This document shows positions 35,354-43,925 of a stretch of DNA of 48,811 nt, piece by piece (position 1 is the stretch's first letter; every line of letters starts with the position of its first letter). Below the pieces are notes generated by a model. It was not told where the DNA came from. It was given only the letters and a program-made list of their open reading frames with translations, and made no database searches. The stretch comes from Candidatus Poribacteria bacterium (GTDB lineage Bacteria; Poribacteria; WGA-4E; WGA-3G), in the NCBI GenBank assembly GCA_028818705.1, contig JAPPNJ010000214.1, forward strand, positions 1 to 48,811. The letters run 5' to 3'. Made by a program: the position numbers and the translations under genes.

Positions 35354-35382
35354 TTGCAATTAAAATAGAAATATGGTATAAT
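35354..35382 (+). promoter_or_regulatory. Near-consensus promoter of the pyr operon
   Basis: TTGCAA, a 17-base spacer and a perfect TATAAT. Transcription would start near 35389, giving a ~190-base leader before pyrR. The leader includes the PyrR-binding-like element and the attenuator terminator. Confidence 0.8.
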
Positions 35383-35424
35383 ATTTAAACAGTAGAGTAT
35401 TGATGTCAAAACCTTTTTAATCCA

Positions 35425-35448
35425 ATCCAGAGAGGTTGAAAAAAGGAT
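35425..35448 (+). promoter_or_regulatory. PyrR-binding-like RNA element in the pyrR leader
   Basis: ATCC and GGAT (35425-35428 and 35445-35448) close a hairpin that contains CAGAGAGG followed by TTG and an A-rich stretch. The B. subtilis PyrR anti-antiterminator has the same UCC-AGAGAGG core and GGAU closing. UMP-bound PyrR would stabilise this hairpin and let the downstream terminator form. Supported by its place ahead of a terminator and pyrR. Confidence 0.7.
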
Positions 35449-35498
35449 GCAGGATCGGAATTTGAATAGAAATTGTAAATCGGAATCGGTTGGCTGAT

Positions 35499-35536
35499 GC
35501 CTTTCTCGTTACATTAGACGGGAAGGGCTTTTTATT
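35499..35536 (+). terminator. Attenuator terminator in the pyrR leader
   Basis: A 10-bp stem (35499-35508 with 35519-35528, two G-T wobbles, 10-base loop) is followed directly by TTTTTATTTATT. It ends 41 bases before the pyrR ATG, so it can only act as a conditional terminator. Confidence 0.8.
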
Positions 35537-35576
35537 TATTAAAAAAGAATCTCATAAACTGATACAGGATAAAAAA

Positions 35577-36131
35577 ATGGAAATGCGCGAAAAAGCACAG
35601 GTCATGAACGTTGAAGAAATTCGTCGCGCCCTACTGAGAATCGCCCACGAAATTTTAGAGCAAAACCATAAGCACATTGGAGAGCTTGTGCTCGTTGGCG
35701 TTAAAAGTCGAGGCGATATTATCGCCCATCGCATTGCCGAAAACCTCGAACGCATCGAAAACATTGAAGTCGATGTTGGCGCCATTGACGTCACGCTCTA
35801 TCGCGATGATATCAATCTTCACGAGATCGAGATTCAAGTTAACAGCACCGAACTTCCTTTTAACATCACCGGTAAGTGGGTCATCTTAGTAGACGAAGTT
35901 CTCTATACAGGACGCACAGTTCGTGCTGCAATGGACGCGCTGATGGATTTCGGCAGACCCGCAGCAATCCAATTAGCTACCCTGATCGACAGAGGACATC
36001 GTGAATTGCCAATTGCCGCTGATTACGTGGGCAAAAACGTCCCTACCTCCCGAAAAGAGTTTGTTCGGGTGCAGCTTGCCGAAGAAGGTGGAATAGACTC
36101 AGCAATGATTTATGAAAAGGAGGATGAATGA
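35577..36131 (+). CDS. pyrR: Bifunctional PyrR regulator / uracil phosphoribosyltransferase
   Basis: 184 residues from the ATG at 35577; the in-frame extension to 35490 covers the attenuator and is not coding. The PRPP motif WVILVDEVLYTGRTVRAAMDAL is diagnostic (usual VDDVLYTGRT; the second Asp is Glu here). VGVKSRGDIIAHRI, VGAIDVTLYRDD and LIDRGHRELPI complete the fold. PyrR senses UMP/PRPP and controls pyr mRNA by binding to leader hairpins, with weak UPRTase activity. The stop overlaps the pyrC start by four bases. Leader architecture indicates autoregulation. Confidence 0.96.
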   Translation: MEMREKAQVMNVEEIRRALLRIAHEILEQNHKHIGELVLVGVKSRGDIIAHRIAENLERIENIEVDVGAIDVTLYRDDINLHEIEIQVNSTELPFNITGKWVILVDEVLYTGRTVRAAMDALMDFGRPAAIQLATLIDRGHRELPIAADYVGKNVPTSRKEFVRVQLAEEGGIDSAMIYEKEDE

Positions 36132-37426
36132 ACGACGCGTTTATCGTTAGTGGGCATATTATCGATCCAGCTAATAACATTGATGAAGTCGGCGATCTCT
36201 TTATCATTGATGGCAAAATTGCTCCAGTTGGCGATAAAGATAAACTTCAGGAATCCCATACTGCCGATGTGTATAATGCAACTGGTTTGATTGTGGCACC
36301 AGGTTTAATCGATATGCATGTCCATCTCCGCGAACCCGGTTTTGAACATAAAGAAACGATTGCCACTGGTACAGCAGCAGCGGCAGCAGGTGGGTTCACA
36401 TCGGTTGCCTGCATGGCAAACACGTCCCCAGTGATAGACACGCCTGAAAAGATAGAGCAGATTTACGACATCGCCCGCGAGACTGCGCAGACAAATGTAT
36501 TCCCTTTCGGCAGCATCACCAAGGATCTTGCAGGTAATGAACTTACAGATATGCGCGGTATGCATTTCGCGGGGGCAGTCGGTTTCAGCGATGATGGTGT
36601 TACTGTTATGAACGCCGCTCTTATGCGCGATGCTCTCGCCTTGAGCGCAGAACTCGATTTTCCAATCATGGTTCATTGTGAAGAGCATAATCTCAACGCG
36701 GGTGCTGTCATGAATTTCGGAGAGACTTCCAGAAAACTGGGTTTCATCGGTAGTCCAAACGCGGCAGAAGACATCATTGTAGCACGCGATATTATGTTAG
36801 CGGAAATGACAGGCGGACATCTCCACGTGCTTCACGTCAGCACAGCAGGTGCCGTTGAGTTGATACGACAGGGAAAAAAACGAGGTGTTCACGTAACCGC
36901 CGAAGCATGTCCACATCACTGGATTCTCACTGATACAGAGGTCGAGAATCAAGGAACAAATGCCAAGATGCATCCACCCTTACGCGCACAGACTGATATT
37001 GATGCAGTTATTGAAGGTTTGTGCGATGGGACGATTGACGCAATAGCGACTGACCACGCGCCGCATGCTCCTTCCGAAAAAGCACAGGGCATGCTCGATG
37101 CTCCTAACGGAATTATCGGTTTGGAGACGTGTCTACCACTGGTGTTTACATATCTTGTCCAACCGGGACATCTTACGTTGGTGGAGGCGATTGCAAAAAT
37201 GACTTCAATGCCAGCGAACATACTCGGCGTCAATCGCGGGACACTGTCCGTCGGTGCAGTCGGAGATGTCACTGTCATCAATATTGACTCGGCTAATCGG
37301 GTTGATGTAACAAAATCTCGTTCAAAAAGTCAAAATACCCCTTTCGTAGGATGGGAACTTAAAGGCTGGCAGACGATTACACTCCGAGAGGGCAGCAAAA
37401 TAGGAGTGCGCCCCAGTTCGGCATAA
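36128..37426 (+). CDS. pyrC: Dihydroorotase
   Basis: 432 residues, GGAGG eight bases before the ATG and a four-base overlap with pyrR. It closes carbamoyl-aspartate to dihydroorotate, the third step of UMP synthesis. Type I (long) dihydroorotase features are seen: metal motif DMHVHLREPGFEHKETI near residue 60, GGFTSVACMANTSP, VHCEEHNL, HVSTAGAVELI, TAEACPHH, and ATDHAPHAPSEK containing the catalytic Asp. pyrB, its usual neighbour for the preceding step, is not in this operon. The protein looks complete and active. Confidence 0.96.
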   Translation: MNDAFIVSGHIIDPANNIDEVGDLFIIDGKIAPVGDKDKLQESHTADVYNATGLIVAPGLIDMHVHLREPGFEHKETIATGTAAAAAGGFTSVACMANTSPVIDTPEKIEQIYDIARETAQTNVFPFGSITKDLAGNELTDMRGMHFAGAVGFSDDGVTVMNAALMRDALALSAELDFPIMVHCEEHNLNAGAVMNFGETSRKLGFIGSPNAAEDIIVARDIMLAEMTGGHLHVLHVSTAGAVELIRQGKKRGVHVTAEACPHHWILTDTEVENQGTNAKMHPPLRAQTDIDAVIEGLCDGTIDAIATDHAPHAPSEKAQGMLDAPNGIIGLETCLPLVFTYLVQPGHLTLVEAIAKMTSMPANILGVNRGTLSVGAVGDVTVINIDSANRVDVTKSRSKSQNTPFVGWELKGWQTITLREGSKIGVRPSSA

Positions 37427-37437
37427 AAAAGCGCGTA

Positions 37438-37492
37438 GCCTGCAACAACGGCGCAGGCGGATATACAGAGAGGGTTGTTCCTCACGCAACCC
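37438..37492 (+). promoter_or_regulatory. Structured carA leader with a second CAGAGAGG motif
   Basis: Between pyrC and carA lie a GCCTGC/GCAGGC hairpin (37438-37458) and a GGGTTG/CAACCC hairpin (37472-37492). The CAGAGAGG octamer (37466-37473) is identical to the one in the pyrR leader. No T-run follows. A second PyrR site acting on translation or RNA stability is inferred. Confidence 0.45.
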
Positions 37493-37523
37493 ACCTGAAC
37501 AAGCCGCAAGGAAAATTAGAAAA

Positions 37524-38615
37524 ATGAAAGCAATTCTGGCATTAGCCGACGGAACAATTTTTGAAGGCGAGCAGTTTGGAGCGACAGGCGAAACGGTCGG
37601 TGAAGTCGTCTTTAATACCAGCATGACAGGCTATCAGGAAGTTTTGACCGACCCTTCCTACAAAGGGCAAATCGTTACGATGACCTATCCGTTGATCGGC
37701 AACTACGGATGTAACGAAGCAGATGTCGAATCTATCGGTCCACAGGTGGAGGGATTTGTAGTTCGTGAATACAGCGCCTACTACAGCAATTGGCGTTCAA
37801 AATGGAGCTTAGATGCCTACCTTGCAGAGCACGATATCATTGGTATTCAAGGGATTGATACCCGCGCACTCACCCGACGCCTCCGGGTGCACGGTGTTAT
37901 GAACGGATGTCTCTCCACGGAAGATCTGAATCCTGAGTCTCTCGTCGCGAAAGCCAAGGCGTGGCACGGTTTGGTCGGTTGGGATTTGGTGCAACGCGTA
38001 ACATGTCCAAACCCATACGCATGGCAGCACGAAGAAAATAACAATATTCACTCTAAATATCGCGTTGTCGCCCTCGATTTCGGCATTAAATATAACATCT
38101 TGCGTCAACTCACCGAACACGGATGTGAAGTCCAAGTTGTGCCAGCAAAAACAACTGCTGAAGAGATTCTCGCTGCAGAACCGGATGGTGTATTTTTATC
38201 AAACGGTCCAGGAGATCCAATGCCAGTCGGTTATGCGATTGAAACGATACAAGGGTTAATGGGCAAAAAACCGCTGTTTGGTATCTGTCTGGGTCATCAA
38301 CTTTTGGGACTTGCCTTGGGTGGGAAAACGTTCAAACTGAAGTTTGGGCATCGAGGTGCAAACCAACCTGTCAAACACTTTGAAACCGATCGGGTTGAGA
38401 TAACCTCACAAAACCATGGATTCTGTGTTGATATTGATTCACTACCGAACAGCGTTGACATTACACACATTAATTTAAATGACGACACACTTGAAGGGAT
38501 ACAACATCGGGAGTATCCCATTTTTTCTGTACAGTATCATCCAGAAGCATCACCTGGTCCACACGATGCCGATTATCTCTTTTCACGTTTTACGGAAATG
38601 ATGGATAAATGTTAA
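37524..38615 (+). CDS. carA: Carbamoyl-phosphate synthase small subunit
   Basis: 363 residues, AAGGA upstream. CarA hydrolyses glutamine and channels ammonia to CarB. The N-terminal domain has LADGTIFEGEQFGA and GEVVFNTSMTGYQEVLTDPSY. The class I amidotransferase domain shows FLSNGPGDP, the nucleophile Cys in FGICLGHQLLGLALGG near residue 255, and the His-Glu pair in VQYHPEASPGPHD. All catalytic residues are present. Separated by 97 structured bases from pyrC and 144 from carB; one operon. Confidence 0.97.
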   Translation: MKAILALADGTIFEGEQFGATGETVGEVVFNTSMTGYQEVLTDPSYKGQIVTMTYPLIGNYGCNEADVESIGPQVEGFVVREYSAYYSNWRSKWSLDAYLAEHDIIGIQGIDTRALTRRLRVHGVMNGCLSTEDLNPESLVAKAKAWHGLVGWDLVQRVTCPNPYAWQHEENNNIHSKYRVVALDFGIKYNILRQLTEHGCEVQVVPAKTTAEEILAAEPDGVFLSNGPGDPMPVGYAIETIQGLMGKKPLFGICLGHQLLGLALGGKTFKLKFGHRGANQPVKHFETDRVEITSQNHGFCVDIDSLPNSVDITHINLNDDTLEGIQHREYPIFSVQYHPEASPGPHDADYLFSRFTEMMDKC

Positions 38616-38634
38616 CCAATTGAGGCAGCCCATA

Positions 38635-38752
38635 GCCCGGGGAATGCCCGGGGAATGCTATAAGCATTCATACCGTTGATTAGGCGAAAGGCGGATTTTT
38701 TGAGAATCCGAACCTCTGCCCAAAGAACCTGATAGATCCCGTTAGGGTGAAA
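38635..38752 (+). other. Structured intergenic region before carB
   Basis: Contains an exact 11-base tandem repeat (GCCCGGGGAAT at 38635-38645 and 38646-38656). It also has a seven-base-pair hairpin (38653-38659 with 38663-38669) and a CGGATT/AATCCG hairpin (38692-38697 with 38705-38710). A CCCGTTAGGG palindrome follows just before the start. Density of pairing suggests an RNA element or an intergenic repeat insertion. No standard riboswitch is matched convincingly. Confidence 0.45.
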
Positions 38753-38759
38753 TTAAAAA

Positions 38760-41700
38760 ATGCCAAAGAGAACAGATATAGATAAGATATTAATTATAGG
38801 ATCCGGTGCAATTATCATTGGCCAAGCGTGCGAGTTTGACTACTCTGGCACGCAAGCGTGTAAGGCACTCAAAGAAGAGGGGTATGAAATTACCCTTGTC
38901 AATAGCAATCCTGCTACTATCATGACGGATCCAGATTTCGCTGATCAGACATACATTGAGCCGATTACAGCGGACACGGTGGAACTCGTCATTGCTAAAG
39001 AGCGTCCGCAGGCATTGCTACCGACACTCGGTGGGCAAACCGCCTTGAACGTGTCTGTGGAACTCGCAGAATCCGGCGTCTTAGATAAGTACGAGGTTGA
39101 ACTCATTGGCGCCAAATTGCCAGCTATCCAAAAAGCGGAGGACCGCGCCCTCTTCAAAGAGGCAATGGTGAAAATCGGATTGGAAGTTCCTCAGAGCGGC
39201 ATTGCGCATTCTGTGCAAGAGGCGCTTGATCTCGTTCAAGAGGTTGGCTTTCCCGCAATCATCCGGCCCGCATTTACGCTCGGTGGCACAGGAGGTGGGA
39301 TTGCTTACAATATCGAAGAGTACGAAAAAATGGTCGCGGCAGGTCTCGCTCTGAGTCCAATCAACGAACTGCTTATCGAAGAATCCGTTATCGGTTGGAA
39401 AGAATTTGAACTAGAGGTCATGCGAGATGGCGCGGACAATGTGGTTATAATATGTTCCATTGAAAATGTTGATCCTATGGGAGTCCACACCGGCGATAGT
39501 ATTACTGTCGCACCTATCCAGACGCTGACAGACAAAGAATATCAATCAATGCGGGATTCGGCGATTAAAATTATCCGCGAGATTGGTGTTGACACAGGCG
39601 GCTCGAATATCCAATTTGCTGTTGACCCAAAGACAGGTAAACAGGTCGTCATTGAAATGAATCCTCGTGTCTCACGTAGCTCCGCGCTTGCCTCAAAAGC
39701 TACTGGATTTCCTATCGCTAAAATTGCTGCAAAATTGGCTGTGGGTTATAATTTAGACGAAATTCCAAACGACATCACGGCTGAAACACCTGCCTGCTTC
39801 GAACCGACAATTGATTACGTCGTCGTTAAAATTCCGCGCTGGGCATTCGAAAAATTCCAAGGCACCGATGAGACACTCACAACACAGATGAAGTCAGTTG
39901 GTGAAGCAATGGCGATCGGTAGGACCTTCAAAGAAGCACTACAGAAAGGGTTGCGGTCGTTGGAGACCGGTTGGTTCGGATTAGACAACCACCCACTCGA
40001 TGAACTTCCGCTGTCTGAACTTCCGAGTAAACTGAGCATTCCGAATGTCAAACGGATCTTTTACATCAAAGCCGCACTTGCCCGCGGAATGAGCATTGAA
40101 GAGATTCATGCTTATACGCATATCGACCCATTTTTCCTCTATAATTTGAAGGAAATCGTCGATTTTGAAAGCACTCTGTCCGAACCCAATGCACTACAAC
40201 ACGTAAGTCAGCACTTGCGAGACCCGATATCACAAAACGATGAGGCAGATGAGACACTCACAAAGAGCCTGTTACAACAGGCAAAACGATTCGGATTTTC
40301 CGACCGGCAGTTGGGCGACATCTACGACGTACCCGAAGCAGTTGTCCGTGAAGGTCGAGAAGGTCTCGGTATCGAAGCGACTTTCAAAACCGTTGACACT
40401 TGCGCCGCTGAATTTGAGGCAGAAACACCGTATTATTATTCTACCTGTTCCAGTGAAGATGAGGTACGTCCGTCTGATAAGTCGAAAATCATGATTCTCG
40501 GTGGCGGTCCGAACCGTATCGGGCAGGGGATCGAATTCGATTACTGTTGCGTCCATGCTGCCCTCGCACTCAAAAATGATGGCTACGAAACCATCATGGT
40601 GAACAGTAATCCGGAAACCGTTAGTACTGATTATGATACTTCTGATCGGCTCTACTTTGAACCGTTGACGCGTGAAGATGTACTGAATATTTATCACAAG
40701 GAGAAGCCGTCCGGTGTTATTGTCCAGTTTGGTGGACAGACACCGCTAAACCTTGCTGTCGCGCTTAAAGAGGCAGGTGTTCCCATTATTGGCACCAGTC
40801 CTAAAGACATCGCTCGCTCCGAAGATCGGAAACTCTTTAAAGCGGTGTTAGATGAAATCGGATTGATGCAAGCACCTAACGGAACAGCAACATCAAGCGA
40901 GGAAGCCGCTCCTATCGCTGCAGCACTTGGCTACCCTGTTATTGTTCGTCCGTCCTATGTTTTAGGTGGGCGCGCGATGCAAATCGTTTACGACGAAAAA
41001 CTTCTGCACGACTATATGCATTCTGCTGTTCAAGCCTCGCCGGAGCACCCTGTACTCATCGACAAGTACCTTGAAGAGGCAATTGAAGTGGACGTCGATG
41101 CAATATCCGATGGTGAAAAGACTGTTATCGGTGGTATCATGGAGCATATTGAGGAGGCGGGCATTCATTCCGGAGATAGCGACTGCGTGCTGCCACCTTA
41201 TACGCTCGTAGATGAACAGATCGAAAACTTAAAAACCTTCACCTACGCTTTAGCAAAAGCACTGCATGTGCGCGGCTTGATGAATGTCCAGTATGCAATC
41301 AAGAACGATGAGATTTATGTGCTTGAGGTAAACCCACGTGCGTCTCGAACAATCCCATTTGTCAGCAAAGCGATCGGTGTACCGCTGGCAAAACTTGCAG
41401 CACGCGTGATGGCTGGTAAAACACTCACTGAACTCGGATTTACACGTGAGATTGAACCGGCATATTTCAGTGTCAAGGCACCGGTTTTTCCCTTTAACCG
41501 TTTTCCAGGTTCAAATACGCGACTCGGACCTGAAATGAAATCCACTGGAGAGGTAATGGGGATTGACACAGATTTTCCTCGCGCCTTTGCCAAAGCACAA
41601 AAGGCTTGTGGCTATACCTTACCACAGGGGGGCAGAGTCTTCATTAGCGTTCGGAACAAAGATAAACGTGCAATCATTTTTATTGCTAAGAAACTCACAG

Positions 41701-42032
41701 ATATGGGTTTTGAACTCATCGCCACACACGGAACTGCGAAGGTTCTACTCCGCAACGGAATGAAGTCAGAACTTGTCTTCAGTATTGGGAAAGGCAGACC
41801 GACTATCCATGATTATATCAAAAATCACGCTGTCGATTTGATTATCAATACGCCAACTGGGGACTTGCACCGCACGAATGAACTTTTAATTCGCGAGATG
41901 GCGATAACACACGATATTCCGATTTTCTCAACTATTCCTGGTGCGGCTGCAGCAGTTCATGCTATCGATGCCCTGCAACGTGGAGATATCACCGTCACGT
42001 CACTTCAAGATTATTTTCAGATGCTCCAGTAG
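38760..42032 (+). CDS. carB: Carbamoyl-phosphate synthase large subunit
   Basis: 1090 residues. The two homologous ATP-grasp halves are clear: half one begins KILIIGSGAIIIGQACEFDYSG and contains LGGTGGGIAYN. Half two begins near residue 575 with KIMILGGGPNRIGQGIEFDYC and contains VLGGRAMQIVYDE. The C-terminal ~140 residues are the MGS-like allosteric domain (GRVFISVRNKDKRAIIFIAKKL..TPTGDLHRTNELLIREMA). It makes carbamoyl phosphate from bicarbonate, ammonia (from CarA) and two ATP, for pyrimidines and arginine. The usual UMP-inhibition domain is present. Start context has a long leader without a strong ribosome binding site. Confidence 0.97.
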   Translation: MPKRTDIDKILIIGSGAIIIGQACEFDYSGTQACKALKEEGYEITLVNSNPATIMTDPDFADQTYIEPITADTVELVIAKERPQALLPTLGGQTALNVSVELAESGVLDKYEVELIGAKLPAIQKAEDRALFKEAMVKIGLEVPQSGIAHSVQEALDLVQEVGFPAIIRPAFTLGGTGGGIAYNIEEYEKMVAAGLALSPINELLIEESVIGWKEFELEVMRDGADNVVIICSIENVDPMGVHTGDSITVAPIQTLTDKEYQSMRDSAIKIIREIGVDTGGSNIQFAVDPKTGKQVVIEMNPRVSRSSALASKATGFPIAKIAAKLAVGYNLDEIPNDITAETPACFEPTIDYVVVKIPRWAFEKFQGTDETLTTQMKSVGEAMAIGRTFKEALQKGLRSLETGWFGLDNHPLDELPLSELPSKLSIPNVKRIFYIKAALARGMSIEEIHAYTHIDPFFLYNLKEIVDFESTLSEPNALQHVSQHLRDPISQNDEADETLTKSLLQQAKRFGFSDRQLGDIYDVPEAVVREGREGLGIEATFKTVDTCAAEFEAETPYYYSTCSSEDEVRPSDKSKIMILGGGPNRIGQGIEFDYCCVHAALALKNDGYETIMVNSNPETVSTDYDTSDRLYFEPLTREDVLNIYHKEKPSGVIVQFGGQTPLNLAVALKEAGVPIIGTSPKDIARSEDRKLFKAVLDEIGLMQAPNGTATSSEEAAPIAAALGYPVIVRPSYVLGGRAMQIVYDEKLLHDYMHSAVQASPEHPVLIDKYLEEAIEVDVDAISDGEKTVIGGIMEHIEEAGIHSGDSDCVLPPYTLVDEQIENLKTFTYALAKALHVRGLMNVQYAIKNDEIYVLEVNPRASRTIPFVSKAIGVPLAKLAARVMAGKTLTELGFTREIEPAYFSVKAPVFPFNRFPGSNTRLGPEMKSTGEVMGIDTDFPRAFAKAQKACGYTLPQGGRVFISVRNKDKRAIIFIAKKLTDMGFELIATHGTAKVLLRNGMKSELVFSIGKGRPTIHDYIKNHAVDLIINTPTGDLHRTNELLIREMAITHDIPIFSTIPGAAAAVHAIDALQRGDITVTSLQDYFQMLQ

Positions 42033-42125
42033 TTTCTAACTATGGTTATCGAAAATCCATTCTCTGACAACGGAAGAAAGTCGTGCGAAAACGATCGTAG
42101 TTAAAAATTCAAAAAGGATGGACAA

Positions 42126-42899
42126 ATGGAAAACAACGACTCTATACAAAGAAACACCCGGTGGGTTCAGACCTTTGATCGGATTCTCGAAATGTTGAAT
42201 CTTGATGCAGAGCGTCCGGTGAGTGTCCTAAAAATTGAAGATGGCAGGGAGGTGATCGTCGTGCAACCGAACGCGTTTACTATCTCAAGGATTTATGCGA
42301 CCGGTCGTCCTGATGGTATGCGTCCACATGGTGTGGATTCCTATTACGATTACTTTTTCGCAAAATTGCGGGAGCACGAAGAACAACACGGAACTCGCGA
42401 AGGGTTCCAATTGGAACCAGAAGAATGGCAAACTCTCTTTGAGGAATCCTTTCATCGTTATACCCGCTATCTTCTGTTCGCAGGCATCAAGCGGTGGAAA
42501 GACGTTCAGCGTGATACTGCTGCTAATATTGCTGTAACGAACTTAGCACGCCAATGCGCTCCATCAGACATCGCTTGGCAGAGCTACCAGTATAAAGGAT
42601 ACATGCTCATGATGCACAGCATCGCCAATGCAGAATTGAGCCTGCAAGATGATGATACGGCGACAGCTTTACAGCACATAGATACGGGTATTCGACAGAT
42701 TGGTGAGTTTTGTGGTGAATGTTTACGCGAGGAGCACGGCGAAGCAGAAAATATCACACGCGAACGCTACCTCAACAACCTCATAGAGTTCCGTTCTGAT
42801 TTGGAAGCGCTTGATGATACAGAGGACACCGAAGCAGAAAGTGATGAAGAGGATATCCTGGCAGAATTAGAAAGACTATTAAATGAAGACGAGGCGTAG
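42126..42899 (+). CDS. Hypothetical protein, possible UVR-domain-like family
   Basis: 257 residues, AAGGATG shortly before the ATG. No signal or membrane segment. It has a short block ATGRPDGMRPHG near residue 58. A mostly helical middle follows (FHRYTRYLLFAGIKRWKDVQRDTAANIAVTNL, MLMMHSIANAEL), then an extremely acidic end (DTEDTEAESDEEDI). The GRPDG.RPHG and YLLMM blocks recall a Planctomycetes/Acidobacteria family sometimes labelled UVR-domain protein, but I would not assign a function. It lies 93 bases behind carB on the same strand and may be read through from it. Confidence 0.55.
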   Translation: MENNDSIQRNTRWVQTFDRILEMLNLDAERPVSVLKIEDGREVIVVQPNAFTISRIYATGRPDGMRPHGVDSYYDYFFAKLREHEEQHGTREGFQLEPEEWQTLFEESFHRYTRYLLFAGIKRWKDVQRDTAANIAVTNLARQCAPSDIAWQSYQYKGYMLMMHSIANAELSLQDDDTATALQHIDTGIRQIGEFCGECLREEHGEAENITRERYLNNLIEFRSDLEALDDTEDTEAESDEEDILAELERLLNEDEA

Positions 42900-42967
42900 C
42901 GTAATTTTCACCTTTGTTAATCTCTTGGCTAAGAAGCGAAGGATAGTGAAGAGATAAACCCACACGA

Positions 42968-43621
42968 CTACAGTTCTTCTCCGTCTGTGGGCGCTTGTAT
43001 GAGAATACCACCAAGAAACAAAAACGCAATGCCGCGGGTGAGTACATGCAATTGTATACCGAAGTCAAACAGGATGACCCCGATTGGGAAGGCAATTGCG
43101 GAAATAAAGAACAGATACGAAGCAACCGGATTTCCCCATGAACCGAGCGCCGAACCATAACAGATTGCTAATAGTAGGCACAGGAAAGCACCGGTCATAA
43201 AGAGTGCTTCTCCCCATTCCGCCCAGAGCGTATAGAACGATGTTCCAATTGAAACAGTGGCAGACTCGCTTGCCAATTCGGATAGTGCACGCAGTGGCGC
43301 AGTTTGCGAACAGTGGGCTATTAACTCTATGATAAGCCACGATACGGCAAAAGTTGCTCCCAAGATGCTTCGTGTACCCGCCTCCGAAGAAAGCAAGCCA
43401 TAACTTGCTAACAGGGTAGGAATAAGCAAAATAAGTGTGAGAACACCTATGCCGTGAAAAATCCCAATTTTCCCCATAAGTTTAAACTGCTCCTCTGACG
43501 GGAGCGATAAAACAGATGATAAATCAATAATAAACCAGACACTTGATGCAAGCATGAGGAAGCCGCTCAAGATGCCAGTGAGCCCACCGAGCCTATACAG
43601 CGAACTGAGCTTTTTATCCAT
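42968..43621 (-). CDS. Six-helix integral membrane protein
   Basis: 217 residues with about six hydrophobic helices: GGLTGILSGFLMLASSVWFIIDL, FHGIGVLTLILLIPTLLASYGLL, TFAVSWLIIELIA, ALFMTGAFLCLLLAICYGS, SYLFFISAIAFPIGVILF, and a last one before GILIQAPTD. The pattern resembles DUF4386-type proteins of unknown function. No catalytic motif is evident. The gene is isolated, convergent with the preceding gene and divergent from the sigma-54 activator. Confidence 0.7.
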   Translation of the reverse strand: MDKKLSSLYRLGGLTGILSGFLMLASSVWFIIDLSSVLSLPSEEQFKLMGKIGIFHGIGVLTLILLIPTLLASYGLLSSEAGTRSILGATFAVSWLIIELIAHCSQTAPLRALSELASESATVSIGTSFYTLWAEWGEALFMTGAFLCLLLAICYGSALGSWGNPVASYLFFISAIAFPIGVILFDFGIQLHVLTRGIAFLFLGGILIQAPTDGEEL

Positions 43622-43925
43622 TCATTCCTCCGAAAAATTGTGAATAAGATTTTTGATTGTGCACGTTATAATCTCATAGTGTACCAAAATTCTCAACTTT
43701 AAACAATACTCTTTTCAAATTAATTAGGGACATTTATCTTTCGATTTTCACTTACCAGTTTCAGATCGTCGGTAAAAAGAAGTTTCCCCTTTTGATAGGA
43801 CACTAAACACTGAAAGGAACGACTCTTGTGATGTGCCCTCCGCTATCGAAACGGTCAGAGAACAGAATTCTATGTATTAAGAACCTCGATTAGAAATCCG
43901 GGAGATCGTAAAAGGTGCTCGTACT
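43622..43925. other. Divergent intergenic region, no feature resolved
   Basis: About 300 bases between the membrane protein and the activator. A-rich start and a TATAAT-like word at 43670 are seen, but no complete promoter, no -24/-12 sigma-54 site, repeat or terminator can be supported. Confidence 0.4.

Noticed and set aside
35149..35388. 79-residue plus-strand frame between the split nuclease and the pyr promoter
   Set aside because: It overlaps the nuclease end and runs into the promoter boxes, with no ribosome binding site.
38719..38752. GAACCTGAT word followed by a GTTAGGG segment, as in the 3' part of a TPP riboswitch
   Set aside because: The other half of the TPP fold (CTGAGA core and P1 closing stem) is absent and the gene downstream is carB, not a thiamin gene.
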